Part shown: positions 1-8,914 of the stretch, one piece after another
Layout: each line of letters opens with the position of its first letter
How positions within the stretch are numbered: position 1 is the first letter of the stretch
Assembly (NCBI GenBank): GCA_022447275.1
Contig: JAKVBK010000004.1
Span: 1-64,000, forward strand
Origin: Oceanicola sp.
GTDB lineage: Bacteria > Pseudomonadota > Alphaproteobacteria > Rhodobacterales > Rhodobacteraceae
Reading direction: 5' to 3'
Length of the DNA: 64,000 nt
The notes under the pieces: generated by a model
The model's input: only the letters and a program-made list of their open reading frames with translations
The model's database searches: none
What the model was told of the DNA's origin: nothing
Program-made: the position numbers and the translations under genes

Positions 1-75
1 ACGTCGCAGCAAAACTTGGGGCCGACGACAGGCCAATGGCCATCGCCGCAGCAGTAAAAAAGTTTTAAAGTCCAT
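1..75 (-). CDS. 5' end of an exported-protein gene, apparently frameshifted near its start
   Basis: Only the first 75 bases of this minus-strand gene lie in the window. A GGAG ribosome-binding site (82-85) precedes an ATG at 75 with a 6-base spacer. Read literally the frame gives M-D-F-K-T-F followed by an arginine-rich run that resembles no known start. If the six-T run (minus strand, positions 56-61) had one more T, the frame would read on into a textbook signal peptide ending in S-A-P-S-F-A-A-T. I therefore infer an exported or periplasmic protein with either a real frameshift or a homopolymer sequencing error. An alternative is initiation at the ATG at 43, which lacks a ribosome-binding site and would leave a very short signal. 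The mature protein lies outside the window, so function is unknown. Confidence 0.45.
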   Translation of the reverse strand, partial: MDFKTFLLLRRWPLACRRPQVLLRR

Positions 76-81
76 AGTCAT

Positions 82-435
82 CTCCAGATTTCAAACGTTA
101 CTCAAAAAGACCATCTTCATCTTTTGAGTATCGGCAAAAGTGGTCTTCCTGTCACGGAAGTTTTTGAAAAAAATATCGTATCAGAGGAAACCGTCTGGAA
201 GGGTCTCCAAACATCCCATCATTGGTGCGCGATTGCGCCCAATTAAACACAAACAAACCCGATTGATGGTGATGCACTCCGCGTTCTCCCGGAAACTCCA
301 AACCAGCCATTGAATGCGCCACCGCCAACGGCAGAAAGCTCCGCATTGCCGACCTCCATCGCAGACAGCCCCGAAGACGCTTTGGGGCGCAAGTGGTTGA
401 CATGGCGTTCGGCCACACGCTGCTCCAATTATCGC
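82..435. other. Non-coding stretch between the ABC operon and the leftmost gene
   Basis: About 350 bases carry no convincing gene. Two short minus-strand reading frames here (152-418 and 243-428) lack ribosome-binding sites and recognisable composition. The only clear structure is an inverted repeat, ACTCAAAAAGA at 100-110 and TCTTTTGAGT at 120-129, about 25 bases upstream of the start at 75. It could be an operator or a 5'-UTR hairpin for the leftmost gene. The promoter of that gene must lie in this stretch, but I cannot place it with confidence. Confidence 0.5.
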
Positions 436-460
436 AAAGGGCGCCCCATGGGCGCCCTTT
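436..460 (-). terminator. Terminator hairpin after the ABC permease genes
   Basis: A perfect 10-bp stem, AAAGGGCGCC (436-445) with GGCGCCCTTT (451-460), and a 5-base loop lies 25 bases beyond the stop codon of the second permease. The U-tract is short, so termination may be only partly intrinsic. Its position says the importer operon ends here without ATPase genes. Confidence 0.65.
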
Positions 461-485
461 GGTTATCTCAGCGGCATTGGCCTCA

Positions 486-1916
486 CTAGTCCTTGAGGCT
501 TTCCTCGCGCAGGCCGTCGGCCAGCAGGTTGAGGCCCAGCACGAGGCTCATGAGGGCAAAGGCCGGAGGCAGGGCAGGGTGCGGATAAACCGACAGCAGC
601 TTGCGCCCATCGTTGATCGTCGATCCCCAATCGGGGCTTTCCGGCTCTAACCCAAGGCCAAAGAAGCCAAGGGTGCCCAGAAGGATTGTGGTGTAGCCGA
701 TCCGCAAACAGAAATCGACGATCAGCGGACCGCGGGCATTGGGCAGGATTTCCCAGAGCATCGTGTACCAGGGGCCTTCCCCGCGCGTATAAGCGGCCGC
801 CACGTAATCCCGTGTTTTGATGTCGAGCACGATGCCCCGCACAATCCGGAACACCGTGGGTGAGTTCACGAACACAACCGAGACAAACACAATCAGGATA
901 TTGCCCGGCACGTCAAAGAGATCCATCCAGCGTGGGATGAAGTCCAAAACGCCGCCCTCCTCATTGATCAATGACAGGTAGAGCACTCCCCCACCGATCA
1001 AAATAACGCTGAGGATGACGCTGTTCTGGGTTGGTTGCGTGTGAAACTTCGAGTTGAACAGCACCACCAGGAAGATGATCGGAAAGACGAACAAAACCGC
1101 AGCGAGGTAGCTGGGCAGGCCCGTGTCGACGATCTCTGGTGTGACCAGCAGATAGAACAGAAGAATGACCGGAAAGGCGAGGATGAGGTTTGCGATAAAG
1201 CTCAGGATCGTATCGAACATTCCGCCGTAAAAGCCTGCGGGCACACCCAGGGTGATCCCAACCATAAAGGCAAAGAGCGTCGCGATCGGGGCGATCTGCA
1301 TCACTTCCCAACTGCCGGCCACCATGCGGCTGAACACATCGCGCGCGAGGTTATCGCCGCCCAGAAGATACCATTCGAACATGCCCTCCTCCGGCGCGGG
1401 CAGAGGGGTGCCGGGCACTTTGTTCTTCATGCCTGACAGCTGGGCCAGTGGATCATGGGTGACGATCATGTCCGCAAAAAAGGCCGTGAAGACCCAAAAC
1501 AGCACAATGGCCGCCCCGATAGACCCGATGGTAGAGCCCATCAGCTTGCCCCAGAGCCCGAGCCGCGCCCTGAAGAGGTGGCTGAGCGCAAAGGTGATGG
1601 CCAGCGCTATCCAGACGGGCATGAACTGATATGAAATCTGGCCCACGATCCCGCGCGCCTGCGGCGTCGGCATCAAAAGACCGCCCACCAGATAGGCTGC
1701 CAGCACCGCCACCACCGCCAAAAGCGACCAGTTGAGCGCGACGGCTGCCACATCAGCGGGTGTCCGGGCCACTGTGGCAACATTACCTGCGCCTCCGGTG
1801 GTGACGAAGAAGCCCGCGATGATGGTGGCTGCCGTGCAGGCCAGCAGCGCGATAAAGGCGAACCCAAGGATGGGGTTGAGAACGGCGAGGTTGCCTGTCC
1901 AAGTCAATGCTTCCAT
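486..1916 (-). CDS. Peptide/nickel-type ABC transporter permease (DppC-like), N-terminally extended
   Basis: Inner-membrane permease subunit of an oligopeptide/dipeptide/nickel-type importer. The C-terminal part (about residues 200-476) contains the BPD transport domain, including the EAA loop A-A-A-Y-T-R-G-E-G followed by I-L-P-N-A-R-G-P that docks onto the ATPase. At 476 residues it is clearly longer than the roughly 300 of DppC. The extra N-terminal part contributes several hydrophobic helices before the usual G-x-D-x-x-A-R-D-V-F-S-R motif (here G-G-D-N-L-A-R-D-V-F-S-R). It is the last gene of the importer operon, 14 bases after the other permease. Substrate cannot be assigned from sequence. 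Confidence 0.88.
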   Translation of the reverse strand: MEALTWTGNLAVLNPILGFAFIALLACTAATIIAGFFVTTGGAGNVATVARTPADVAAVALNWSLLAVVAVLAAYLVGGLLMPTPQARGIVGQISYQFMPVWIALAITFALSHLFRARLGLWGKLMGSTIGSIGAAIVLFWVFTAFFADMIVTHDPLAQLSGMKNKVPGTPLPAPEEGMFEWYLLGGDNLARDVFSRMVAGSWEVMQIAPIATLFAFMVGITLGVPAGFYGGMFDTILSFIANLILAFPVILLFYLLVTPEIVDTGLPSYLAAVLFVFPIIFLVVLFNSKFHTQPTQNSVILSVILIGGGVLYLSLINEEGGVLDFIPRWMDLFDVPGNILIVFVSVVFVNSPTVFRIVRGIVLDIKTRDYVAAAYTRGEGPWYTMLWEILPNARGPLIVDFCLRIGYTTILLGTLGFFGLGLEPESPDWGSTINDGRKLLSVYPHPALPPAFALMSLVLGLNLLADGLREESLKD

Positions 1917-1930
1917 GATGACATCCCCCC

Positions 1931-3016
1931 TCAGGTAACGCGAATGCGCGGGTTAAGGAAAACGTAGCCCACGTCCGAGATCAGCTGCGTGACCAGCACC
2001 ACAACAACCGCAACAACCGAACATCCCAGCAGCAACTCGATATCGTTGTTGCCAGCCGCCTGAACGAGCGTCCAGCCGAAGCCCTTGTAGTTGAACAGGG
2101 TTTCAACAATCACCACGCCGTTCAGAAGCCACGGAAACTGCAGCATGATCACCGTGAAAGGGGCGATCAGCGCATTGCGCAAAGCATGTTTGACCACGAT
2201 ATTGCCGAAACTCTGACCTTTCAGCCGGGCCGTGCGGATGTATTGAGACGTCATGACTTCGGCCATCGAAGCACGTGTCATGCGGGCAATATATCCCATG
2301 CCATAGAGCGCGATGGTCAGAACGGGCAGCAGGAAGTTCTCAAGCGTGGCATTTTCCATCGCAGAGGTGGCCGTGCCCTTGAAGAGCGTGCGCCCCTCAA
2401 TCAACCCGTTTTCCTTCAGCCATTGGTTCAACGGAGATGCAGAGGCGGCAAAGACCGCGATGAAGATCACACCTGACACGTATTCCGGCGTCGCGGTAGA
2501 GGCGATCGAAAAGGTGGAGAGTGACCGATCCAGGCGGGAGCCTTCGCGCATACCGGCCAGCACCCCTAACAGCAGGGCGCTCGGCACCATCAACACCATG
2601 ACCCAGAACATAAGCTTGCCCGTCAGGCTCAGCCGTTCCGCGATAATTGTGCCGACATTCTCCTTGAAGACGGTTGAGAAGCCCCAATAGCCCTGAAGGA
2701 TGCCGCAATAGGTGGCACTGTCCTCCGGCGCGGCGCCGGGGGCGATGCAGCGCCCGCGGACGGTTCCGTCCTCGTCCTCATAGACCCAGCCCGGGGCAAC
2801 GCCCAGCCAGCGCCCATATTTGACGAGCAAGGGATCCCCATGGCCGTTTTTGTCCAGCCAGGATTGCACCTGCTCCTCGGACATCCGGAAGTTCCCTTCC
2901 GATTTGGCGAGCTTTTCTAGATTTGGATAAAGGTTCGTCAGCCAGAACACGATAAACGTCAGGCACAAGGCCGTCAGGATCATCATGCCCAGGCGGCGCA
3001 GTATGAAGATCGCCAT
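1931..3016 (-). CDS. Peptide/nickel-type ABC transporter permease (DppB-like)
   Basis: First permease of the importer, an inner-membrane protein of about 361 residues with an N-terminal helix (F-I-L-R-R-L-G-M-M start typical of DppB), a periplasmic loop of roughly 100 residues and a C-terminal BPD domain with the EAA-type motif before H-A-L-R-N-A. I chose the ATG at 3016 because GGGAG sits five bases upstream; an in-frame ATG at 3028 would add four residues and overlaps that ribosome-binding site. The periplasmic loop is longer than in E. coli DppB, as in many alphaproteobacterial homologues. It forms a heterodimer with the gene downstream. Confidence 0.9.
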   Translation of the reverse strand: MAIFILRRLGMMILTALCLTFIVFWLTNLYPNLEKLAKSEGNFRMSEEQVQSWLDKNGHGDPLLVKYGRWLGVAPGWVYEDEDGTVRGRCIAPGAAPEDSATYCGILQGYWGFSTVFKENVGTIIAERLSLTGKLMFWVMVLMVPSALLLGVLAGMREGSRLDRSLSTFSIASTATPEYVSGVIFIAVFAASASPLNQWLKENGLIEGRTLFKGTATSAMENATLENFLLPVLTIALYGMGYIARMTRASMAEVMTSQYIRTARLKGQSFGNIVVKHALRNALIAPFTVIMLQFPWLLNGVVIVETLFNYKGFGWTLVQAAGNNDIELLLGCSVVAVVVVLVTQLISDVGYVFLNPRIRVT

Positions 3017-3138
3017 TGGTGCTCCCATTGGTAGCCATAACCCGGCAGCACACCTCTTGGCGGATGCGTCTGGATCGCACGGGCTCAGAGAAAGAGGCCG
3101 CGCCCGGTTTCCCGGACGCGGCCTGAGTCAGGGGCCGA

Positions 3139-4812
3139 TCAGGCTTTGATGGCCCATTTGTAGATCTGCGGCAGATCGGCGATGTGCTTGTCTACACCGG
3201 TAACCCGATCGCTGTAGTGCCGGATGGCGGTCCGCCAATAGGGCTGGATCGTGACACCTTCGTCGATCATGATGCTTTGCAGCTTGCTCATCACCTTGCG
3301 ACGCTCGTCTGAGTCCGCAATGGAGTTTGCTTCCGCGAGCAGGCTGTCGAACTCAGCATTTGCAAAGCCGGATTCATTCCAGGCCTCGCCCGAACGGTAC
3401 GCGAGCGCCAGCACCTGCGTGCCCAGCGGACGGTGGTTCCAGTTCGTTGAGCTGAAGGGATACTTCGCCCAATCGTTCCAGAACGTAGAGCCCGGAAGGA
3501 TCTTGCGGGTGACATTGATCCCAGCGTCACGCAGCTGTGCGGCCACCGCGTCGGTGGTGTTCTTGCGCCAGTCATCGTCGATCGAAAGCAGCTCATGCTC
3601 GAAATCGGCCATGCCAGCCTCTTCCATCAGGGCCTTTGCCTTTGCAGGATCATAGGGCAGGCGGGTGACAGCCGGATCGTATTCCGGATGCATCGGGCCC
3701 ACGTGGCTGTTGTCGGCCGGAATACCGTAGCCTGCCATGCCCAGTTCGAGGCAGACGGCGTTGTCTACGGCCATTGCAAGCGCCTGACGCACCCGCTTAT
3801 CGCCATAGATCTTGTTCCCGTTTTCATCTTCCGCCAACTGGTTCGGACGGATCACGATTGTGAAGCCCGAAGGCACTTCCGAACGGGTCAGGCCGAGCGC
3901 ATCGAATAGATCAACGAACTCACCAACGGATTCCCAGTTGAGATCGATCTCTTCTGCTTCGAAGGCAGACACGAACGCGGCCGGGTCGGTGCCGTAGTCG
4001 ATGAACTCGATCCGATCGAGGAAGCCGCCCTTGTCAGCAGCATATCCCCACCACTCGTGATCTTCGTTGCGCACCAGCACCGATTTCACGCCCACTTCGA
4101 GCGACTCTGGCTTCATGTAGCCAGTGCCAACCGGGTTGGACAGCATGGTGTCGGCAGAGTGCGAGGCATGCACGATTGCAGCAGGATAATCCGCCATGCC
4201 CGGGATCAGAGTGATGTCAGGCACCGAAGGCTTCAGCACCACGGTGTGACTGTCGACAACAGTGATGGCGCCGTCTGCGGCCTTGTTCGTGGCAGGGTCA
4301 ATCAGGGACGCCATGCGGCCGGCCATGGAATTGCCTTCCACATCCTTTTCGCACCAGCCTGCAATGTTGCGGGCCACGTCGTCAGCGGTGAAATCATCCC
4401 CGTTGTTCCACTTTACGCCCTTGCGGACATTCAACGTGAATTCGGTCGCGTCATCATTTGCAGACCAGCCCTCAAGCAGCATCGGCTTGAAAGAACCATC
4501 GGAGTTGTATTCCACCAGATACTCGAGCCAGCCTGCGGTAAACGTGGCGATTTGCGTCCAGTCGAAAGTGCGCGGGTCCTTCAGGGCGCGTACTTCCATC
4601 TGCATGCGCAAGGTGCCGCCCTGCTGGGCGTGGCCGCCGGCATGGGCAGGCGCGGACGCTCCAATCAGGCCATACGCCGCCGTTGCCGTAACACCCAGTG
4701 CGGTTGCACGGGCCATGAATTCACGGCGGTCCATTTTGCCTTCCTGATATTCCTTTGCGTAGAGCAGGGCACCGGGATGGGCTTGCTTTCCGTGAGTTGT
4801 CGGGCGCGTCAT
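3139..4812 (-). CDS. Periplasmic solute-binding protein of a peptide-type ABC importer (SBP family 5), Tat signal
   Basis: Extracytoplasmic solute receptor of the family-5 type that binds peptides, opines, nickel or similar ligands and passes them to the two permeases encoded next. A start at ATG 4812 is supported by GGGAG six bases upstream and gives 557 residues. The N terminus has about 26 hydrophilic residues, then D-R-R-E-F-M followed by a hydrophobic stretch ending A-P-A-H-A, which looks like a Tat signal; this suggests folding before export. Family-5 motifs such as E-G-W-S-A-N-D-D and [18 protein letters not shown] are present. Ligand unknown. The AraC-type gene immediately upstream is a plausible regulator. 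Confidence 0.9.
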   Translation of the reverse strand: MTRPTTHGKQAHPGALLYAKEYQEGKMDRREFMARATALGVTATAAYGLIGASAPAHAGGHAQQGGTLRMQMEVRALKDPRTFDWTQIATFTAGWLEYLVEYNSDGSFKPMLLEGWSANDDATEFTLNVRKGVKWNNGDDFTADDVARNIAGWCEKDVEGNSMAGRMASLIDPATNKAADGAITVVDSHTVVLKPSVPDITLIPGMADYPAAIVHASHSADTMLSNPVGTGYMKPESLEVGVKSVLVRNEDHEWWGYAADKGGFLDRIEFIDYGTDPAAFVSAFEAEEIDLNWESVGEFVDLFDALGLTRSEVPSGFTIVIRPNQLAEDENGNKIYGDKRVRQALAMAVDNAVCLELGMAGYGIPADNSHVGPMHPEYDPAVTRLPYDPAKAKALMEEAGMADFEHELLSIDDDWRKNTTDAVAAQLRDAGINVTRKILPGSTFWNDWAKYPFSSTNWNHRPLGTQVLALAYRSGEAWNESGFANAEFDSLLAEANSIADSDERRKVMSKLQSIMIDEGVTIQPYWRTAIRHYSDRVTGVDKHIADLPQIYKWAIKA

Positions 4813-5184
4813 ATCATTCTCCCTGTGATATATATCTGAGTTCACCGGCTTTATTTGTTCTTTGTCCGTTTCAGCCGATCGAGCCTGTTTGTGTTTTCTG
4901 GGCCGGGGTTGGCCCGTGGCAGTCTCCAATAGGTCTAGAGGGCACGGAGTGTTCCTAAGCGTCAACGTGCGAGCCGTTTTTTGGCGGTCAAAAAGCGACA
5001 TACACCCGTAGCAAAAACGACATGACGGCAAGACGCAAGCAAAGACCGTAAGAAAGCGAATAAAATCTACGATGGCATCCGTAAAAATGTGTGGAGATGG
5101 CTGATATGAAGGTTGCTCTACGCGCCTGCAACGACTGCAAAAACGTTACGCGAAGCGTTTCTGGGCCGACATGCGTGCGTGTTC
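4813..5184. other. Intergenic region upstream of the ABC importer operon
   Basis: This 372-base stretch lies between the AraC-type gene and the importer operon, both on the minus strand. It holds no convincing gene; the short frames crossing it lack ribosome-binding sites. It must contain the importer promoter and probably the regulator's operator, but I see no unambiguous -35/-10 pair or palindrome. Confidence 0.4.
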
Positions 5185-6207
5185 TCAATCACTTCCAAAT
5201 CGCAATGGCCATCCGGAAAAGCGTTTTTTACCAGTGCTATGACGCAAACCCTCATCGCTAGGATTGCTGGCTTGGCTCACTCTTGCCTGCCGTTGAGAGG
5301 CAGGTATTTCACGAGGCGCTAAGGCAGTACGCGGCCGATCATCTTGTGCAGCGCTACGTTCTGTCCGCATGTCTCTGAATGCAGAGGGGGTTTGGCCCGT
5401 GCGATTCTGGAAGGCGCGCGTGAAATAAGCGGGTGAGCCAAAGCCCAACATTTCGGAGATCCGCTTGATCGGAAGGTCGGTATCGGCCAGCAGTCGGCGC
5501 GCCTCAAAGGTGATGCGGTCTGCCAAAAGATCGTGGGCCGTGCGCCCGCATGTGGCCCGGCACACGCGCGATAGATGGCTGATCGTAACGCCCAACGCAG
5601 TTGCGTATTCGCCCGCGGACAGGCCTGTCATGATTTGTCGCTCGATCAGGTCGGTGTAGCGTTGCATCAGCCTTTCAGCCGCGCTCATGTCACCGGTGAC
5701 ATCCTCTTGGAGGCTTTGCCGCTCAAACCAAACGGAGATCAGCCCTAGATGACAATCCAGCGCGCGATCTGAGGCAATGTTTGTCAGCGCGCTCTCCCTT
5801 TGAAGATCATCGAGATGGCCGCTGAGCAACCCTTGCGCAGCACCATCCCGGATTCGCAAATGGCGCGGTCCGTCTGGCATGGTGGTGGGACTACACTCCG
5901 GTGCAAGGAAACATGCTGTTCCAAAAACGGCCGAGCTGACCTGGATACCATGCATTGTGCCTGCTGGAATCCAAACGGCGTTATGCGGCCCAAACCCTTT
6001 CGTTACGCCTGCCACGGTAATGCGGCCTTGGCCGCGCGTGATCCAAAGCAACAAGTCAGACCGGTAAGACCGCATTGCCTCCGAGCGCCAGCGCGGGCCC
6101 TTCGTAAGGGCCTGCAGGGGCGTCATCCGCACGGGCTTGATCGAAGTTTGTGGCGGGAGTGACGTCACTGCACTGACAGATCCTTGGTGGCTGGCGTTTG
6201 CTTTCAC
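5185..6207 (-). CDS. AraC-family transcriptional regulator with cupin-like N domain
   Basis: DNA-binding regulator of 340 residues. Residues about 25-120 resemble the AraC cupin sensor domain (R-S-D-L-L-L-W-I-T-R-G-Q-G and N-A-V-W-I-P-A-G-T-M-H-G). The double helix-turn-helix lies at about 190-282, with the diagnostic second-helix signature I-S-E-M-L-G-F-G-S-P-A-Y-F-T-R-A-F and the family ending T-G-Q-T-P-S-A-F-R. About 59 further residues, rich in Arg, Ser and Gln, follow where most AraC proteins stop. That tail could be a natural extension or the product of a late frameshift. It lies directly upstream of the ABC importer on the same strand, so local control of that operon is the obvious hypothesis. 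The inducer is unknown. Confidence 0.85.
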   Translation of the reverse strand: MKANASHQGSVSAVTSLPPQTSIKPVRMTPLQALTKGPRWRSEAMRSYRSDLLLWITRGQGRITVAGVTKGFGPHNAVWIPAGTMHGIQVSSAVFGTACFLAPECSPTTMPDGPRHLRIRDGAAQGLLSGHLDDLQRESALTNIASDRALDCHLGLISVWFERQSLQEDVTGDMSAAERLMQRYTDLIERQIMTGLSAGEYATALGVTISHLSRVCRATCGRTAHDLLADRITFEARRLLADTDLPIKRISEMLGFGSPAYFTRAFQNRTGQTPSAFRDMRTERSAAQDDRPRTALAPREIPASQRQARVSQASNPSDEGLRHSTGKKRFSGWPLRFGSD

Positions 6208-6357
6208 GCAACAAAACGCGATCTGGGATGCTGGATCAAGTCATTGATTAACAATATGTTAAGCTGCTCGAAGTCGGTGTTGTGCCGACGTCAATATATT
6301 GGGGATCAAGCCGGAAGGCCCCCTTTAATTAGCGGTCAGAGCAAGCGCTTTTCTGCC

Positions 6358-7245
6358 TCAAATTGTATCAGCAGACAGGTGTTGCCAGTCCGACATCCTC
6401 GCTTTGAACCATGTGCGTTGCCGTTTGGCATATTGCCGTGTCGCAATCACCGCACGTTCGCGCGCGGCCTCCAATGAGATCTCTCCGCGCAGATGCGCGA
6501 TCAGCTCTGGCGCGCCGATTGCCTTATCTGCGGGCCGTGACACATTGAAATCGTTCATGTTATCGCGGGCCTCTTCCAAAGCGCCTGCGGCGAGCATGGC
6601 CTCAAAGCGTTGCTCAATGCGCGGGGTGAGGAAGGATTTCGGGGCGTCGATCAGCAGGGCCGTTGCCTGAGACAATGGAATCAGCGGTGCTGGCTTATGG
6701 GCATGCCAGACGTGCAGCGCGGTGCCCGTCTCCTCGGCGACTTCCCAAGCGCGCTGAACCCGTGCCCGGTTCGACAGGTCGAGACGGTCTGCGGTCTCGG
6801 GGTGCAGCGCGGCCTGCATGTCGCCAAGGGCCATGGCATTGGCGCGTTCCCGCACCGCCGGCGAAATGGCGGGGATGTCTGATAGGCCTTCTGTCAGCGC
6901 GGAAAAATAGAGGCCCGTGCCTCCCACAATGATCGGACGCACGCCCTCAGACAAAAGGGCGCTGACCTCTTTTTGCCAATGGCCGACAGAGTAATCTTGC
7001 CACCGCCCCACATGCCCATAAAGTCTGTGCGGCGCGGCGGCCTCATCCTGCGCGCTTGGGCGCGCGGTTAGAATGCGCCAAGGCGTATAGACCTGCAGCG
7101 CGTCTGCATTGACAATGACACCGCCCTGTCGCGTGGCAATTTCCAAGGCGAGGGCAGATTTGCCGCTGGCAGTTGGGCCGGCGATCAATACGGGCTGATC
7201 GACTGGAAGGCTTGGGATTGGCATACCACGCATTTTCCGGATCAA
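6358..7245 (-). CDS. miaA: tRNA dimethylallyltransferase
   Basis: Transfers a dimethylallyl group to N6 of A37 in tRNAs that read UNN codons, the first step to ms2i6A. The P-loop G-P-T-A-S-G-K-S is at residues 23-30, followed by the D-A-L-Q-V-Y motif, the G-G-T-G-L-Y motif near residue 105 and a C-terminal R-Q-Y-A-K-R-Q-R-T-W-F signature. Length (295 residues) fits the family; internal ATG codons at residues 5 and 8 are possible alternative starts. It stands alone and is transcribed divergently from pyrH, with only about 75 bases between the two starts. Confidence 0.95.
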   Translation of the reverse strand: MIRKMRGMPIPSLPVDQPVLIAGPTASGKSALALEIATRQGGVIVNADALQVYTPWRILTARPSAQDEAAAPHRLYGHVGRWQDYSVGHWQKEVSALLSEGVRPIIVGGTGLYFSALTEGLSDIPAISPAVRERANAMALGDMQAALHPETADRLDLSNRARVQRAWEVAEETGTALHVWHAHKPAPLIPLSQATALLIDAPKSFLTPRIEQRFEAMLAAGALEEARDNMNDFNVSRPADKAIGAPELIAHLRGEISLEAARERAVIATRQYAKRQRTWFKARMSDWQHLSADTI

Positions 7246-7320
7246 GCCTAAGACGGCGGGTTGAACGAAGTCGCGTTTTCCGACAGAACAGCGCGAATAT
7301 CAAGTATGGGGAGCGCAGAG

Positions 7321-8082
7321 ATGGCCAATACGGAAACAGGCTCGCAAGAGAACGGCAGCACCCTCCCGAAGCCCACCTACAAACGTGTGATGCTCAAGAT
7401 TTCCGGGGAAGCCCTGATGGGGGACCAGGGGTTTGGGCTGCACCCGCCCACCGTGCAGCGGATCGCCAATGAGGTGAAGTCGGTGCATGATCTGGGTGTT
7501 GAGATTTGCATGGTGATTGGCGGCGGGAATATTTTCCGGGGGTTGCAGGGCTCGGCTCAGGGGATGGAGCGGACGACGGCGGATTACATGGGTATGCTGG
7601 CAACGGTGATGAATGCGCTCGGCATGCAATCGGCGCTCGAAGAGTTGGGCGTGTTTACCCGTGTGATCAGCGCGATCCCCATGGATCAGGTTTGCGAGCC
7701 CTACATTCGCCGCCGCGCCGTGCGCCACCTCGAGAAATCGCGGGTCTGCATCTTTGCCGCGGGTACCGGCAACCCGTATTTCACGACGGATACGGCCGCC
7801 ACGCTGCGTGCCAATGAAATGGCCTGCGAAGCGATCTTCAAGGGAACGAAAGTGGACGGCGTCTACGACAAGGATCCTGCCAAGCATGACGATGCTGTGC
7901 GCTATGATACGATCAGCTATGATGATTGCCTCGCCAAGCACCTCAAGGTGATGGATGCCTCAGCGATTGCACTGGCCCGCGACAATGACCTGCCAATCAT
8001 TGTTTTCAGTCTTGATGAACCCGGTGGCTTCCGCGGCATTCTGGCGGGCGAGGGCACTTACACCCGCGTTCACGGGGGCTGA
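7321..8082 (+). CDS. pyrH: Uridylate kinase (UMP kinase)
   Basis: Phosphorylates UMP to UDP in pyrimidine nucleotide synthesis and is a hexameric amino-acid-kinase-fold enzyme. Motifs include [12 protein letters not shown] at the N terminus, G-G-G-N-I-F-R-G, and the V-D-G-V-Y-D-K-D-P segment. I take ATG 7321 (253 residues); an in-frame ATG at 7306 is possible but would overlap the GGGGAG that serves as ribosome-binding site. The order pyrH-frr-uppS-cdsA-dxr-rseP-bamA is the widely conserved bacterial cluster linking nucleotide supply, ribosome recycling and envelope synthesis. Confidence 0.96.
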   Translation: MANTETGSQENGSTLPKPTYKRVMLKISGEALMGDQGFGLHPPTVQRIANEVKSVHDLGVEICMVIGGGNIFRGLQGSAQGMERTTADYMGMLATVMNALGMQSALEELGVFTRVISAIPMDQVCEPYIRRRAVRHLEKSRVCIFAAGTGNPYFTTDTAATLRANEMACEAIFKGTKVDGVYDKDPAKHDDAVRYDTISYDDCLAKHLKVMDASAIALARDNDLPIIVFSLDEPGGFRGILAGEGTYTRVHGG

Positions 8083-8246
8083 TCGGAACGCGTCTGTGTT
8101 TCTGACATCCCGGCATTGGCGTCATGGCACACACTGTGTCTTTGCCCTGAACCGCAAAGTTTTTGAGCGATCGCTTCACATTGCGCGATCAATGAAGGTA
8201 GAACAGAGAGGATCCATCCAGGGTCCCACATACGGCAAACAGGACA

Positions 8247-8819
8247 ATGAGCATGTCTGAAGAAGATTTTGAACTGGACACCGATGATTTGCAGCGCCGC
8301 ATGGACGGGGCGCTCTCAGCGTTGCGGATGGAATTCCAAAGCTTGCGCACGGGCAGGGCATCAGGCTCGATGTTGGAGCCGGTCATGGTAGACGCATATG
8401 GCAGTCCCACGCCGATCAACCAGGTTGGCACGGTAAACGTACCCGAGCCGCGCATGGTGACCGTGAATGTCTGGGACAAGTCCCTTGTGGGGAAGGTAGA
8501 GAAAGCCATTCGCGAGTCCGGCCTCGGCATCAATCCCCAGACCAACGGCACCATCATTATGCTGCCCATTCCGGAGCTGAACGAAGAACGCCGGCGCGAG
8601 CTTACAAAAGTCGCAGCCCAATACGCGGAAAGTGCGCGGGTGGCTGTGCGCAATGTGCGTCAGGCCGGCATGCAGGAACTCAAGAAGGCCAAAGCCGACG
8701 GCCTGTCCGAAGATGAGCACAAGCTGTGGACGGACGAAGTGCAGGAAATGACCGATACGCATATTGCGCTGGTCGACAAGGCGCTTGAAACGAAACAGGA
8801 AGAAATCATGCAGGTCTGA
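8247..8819 (+). CDS. frr: Ribosome recycling factor
   Basis: Together with EF-G it splits the post-termination ribosome so that subunits can be reused. The 190-residue protein matches the family length and shows the typical R-T-G-R-A-S tip region, [12 protein letters not shown] and a C-terminal three-helix bundle sequence. A second ATG two codons downstream (8253) is an equally likely start. It lies 164 bases after pyrH; that gap contains a perfect AGCGATCGCT palindrome but nothing coding. A terminator hairpin follows the stop codon. Confidence 0.96.
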   Translation: MSMSEEDFELDTDDLQRRMDGALSALRMEFQSLRTGRASGSMLEPVMVDAYGSPTPINQVGTVNVPEPRMVTVNVWDKSLVGKVEKAIRESGLGINPQTNGTIIMLPIPELNEERRRELTKVAAQYAESARVAVRNVRQAGMQELKKAKADGLSEDEHKLWTDEVQEMTDTHIALVDKALETKQEEIMQV

Positions 8820-8824
8820 AGACT

Positions 8825-8858
8825 GAACGGTCCCAAAAACGGGGCCGTTCTGTGTTTT
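8825..8858 (+). terminator. Rho-independent terminator after frr
   Basis: GAACGGTCCC (8825-8834) pairs with GGGGCCGTTC (8841-8850) through a 10-bp stem containing one T-G pair. The loop is AAAAAC and the tail TGTGTTTT. It would separate pyrH-frr from uppS and the genes that follow, although read-through is common in this cluster. Confidence 0.75.
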
Positions 8859-8914
8859 GCCGGACTGCATTTGCGTTGTTATTGTATGATCAGGGCGGAG
8901 AAGGAGCCCGCATT

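Noticed and set aside
4057..4839. 260-codon plus-strand frame within the solute-binding protein gene
   Set aside because: Antisense to a full-length binding protein; no start signal or domain.
8165..8176. AGCGATCGCT palindrome between pyrH and frr
   Set aside because: A single short palindrome of common GC-rich type; no second copy at a regulatory position.
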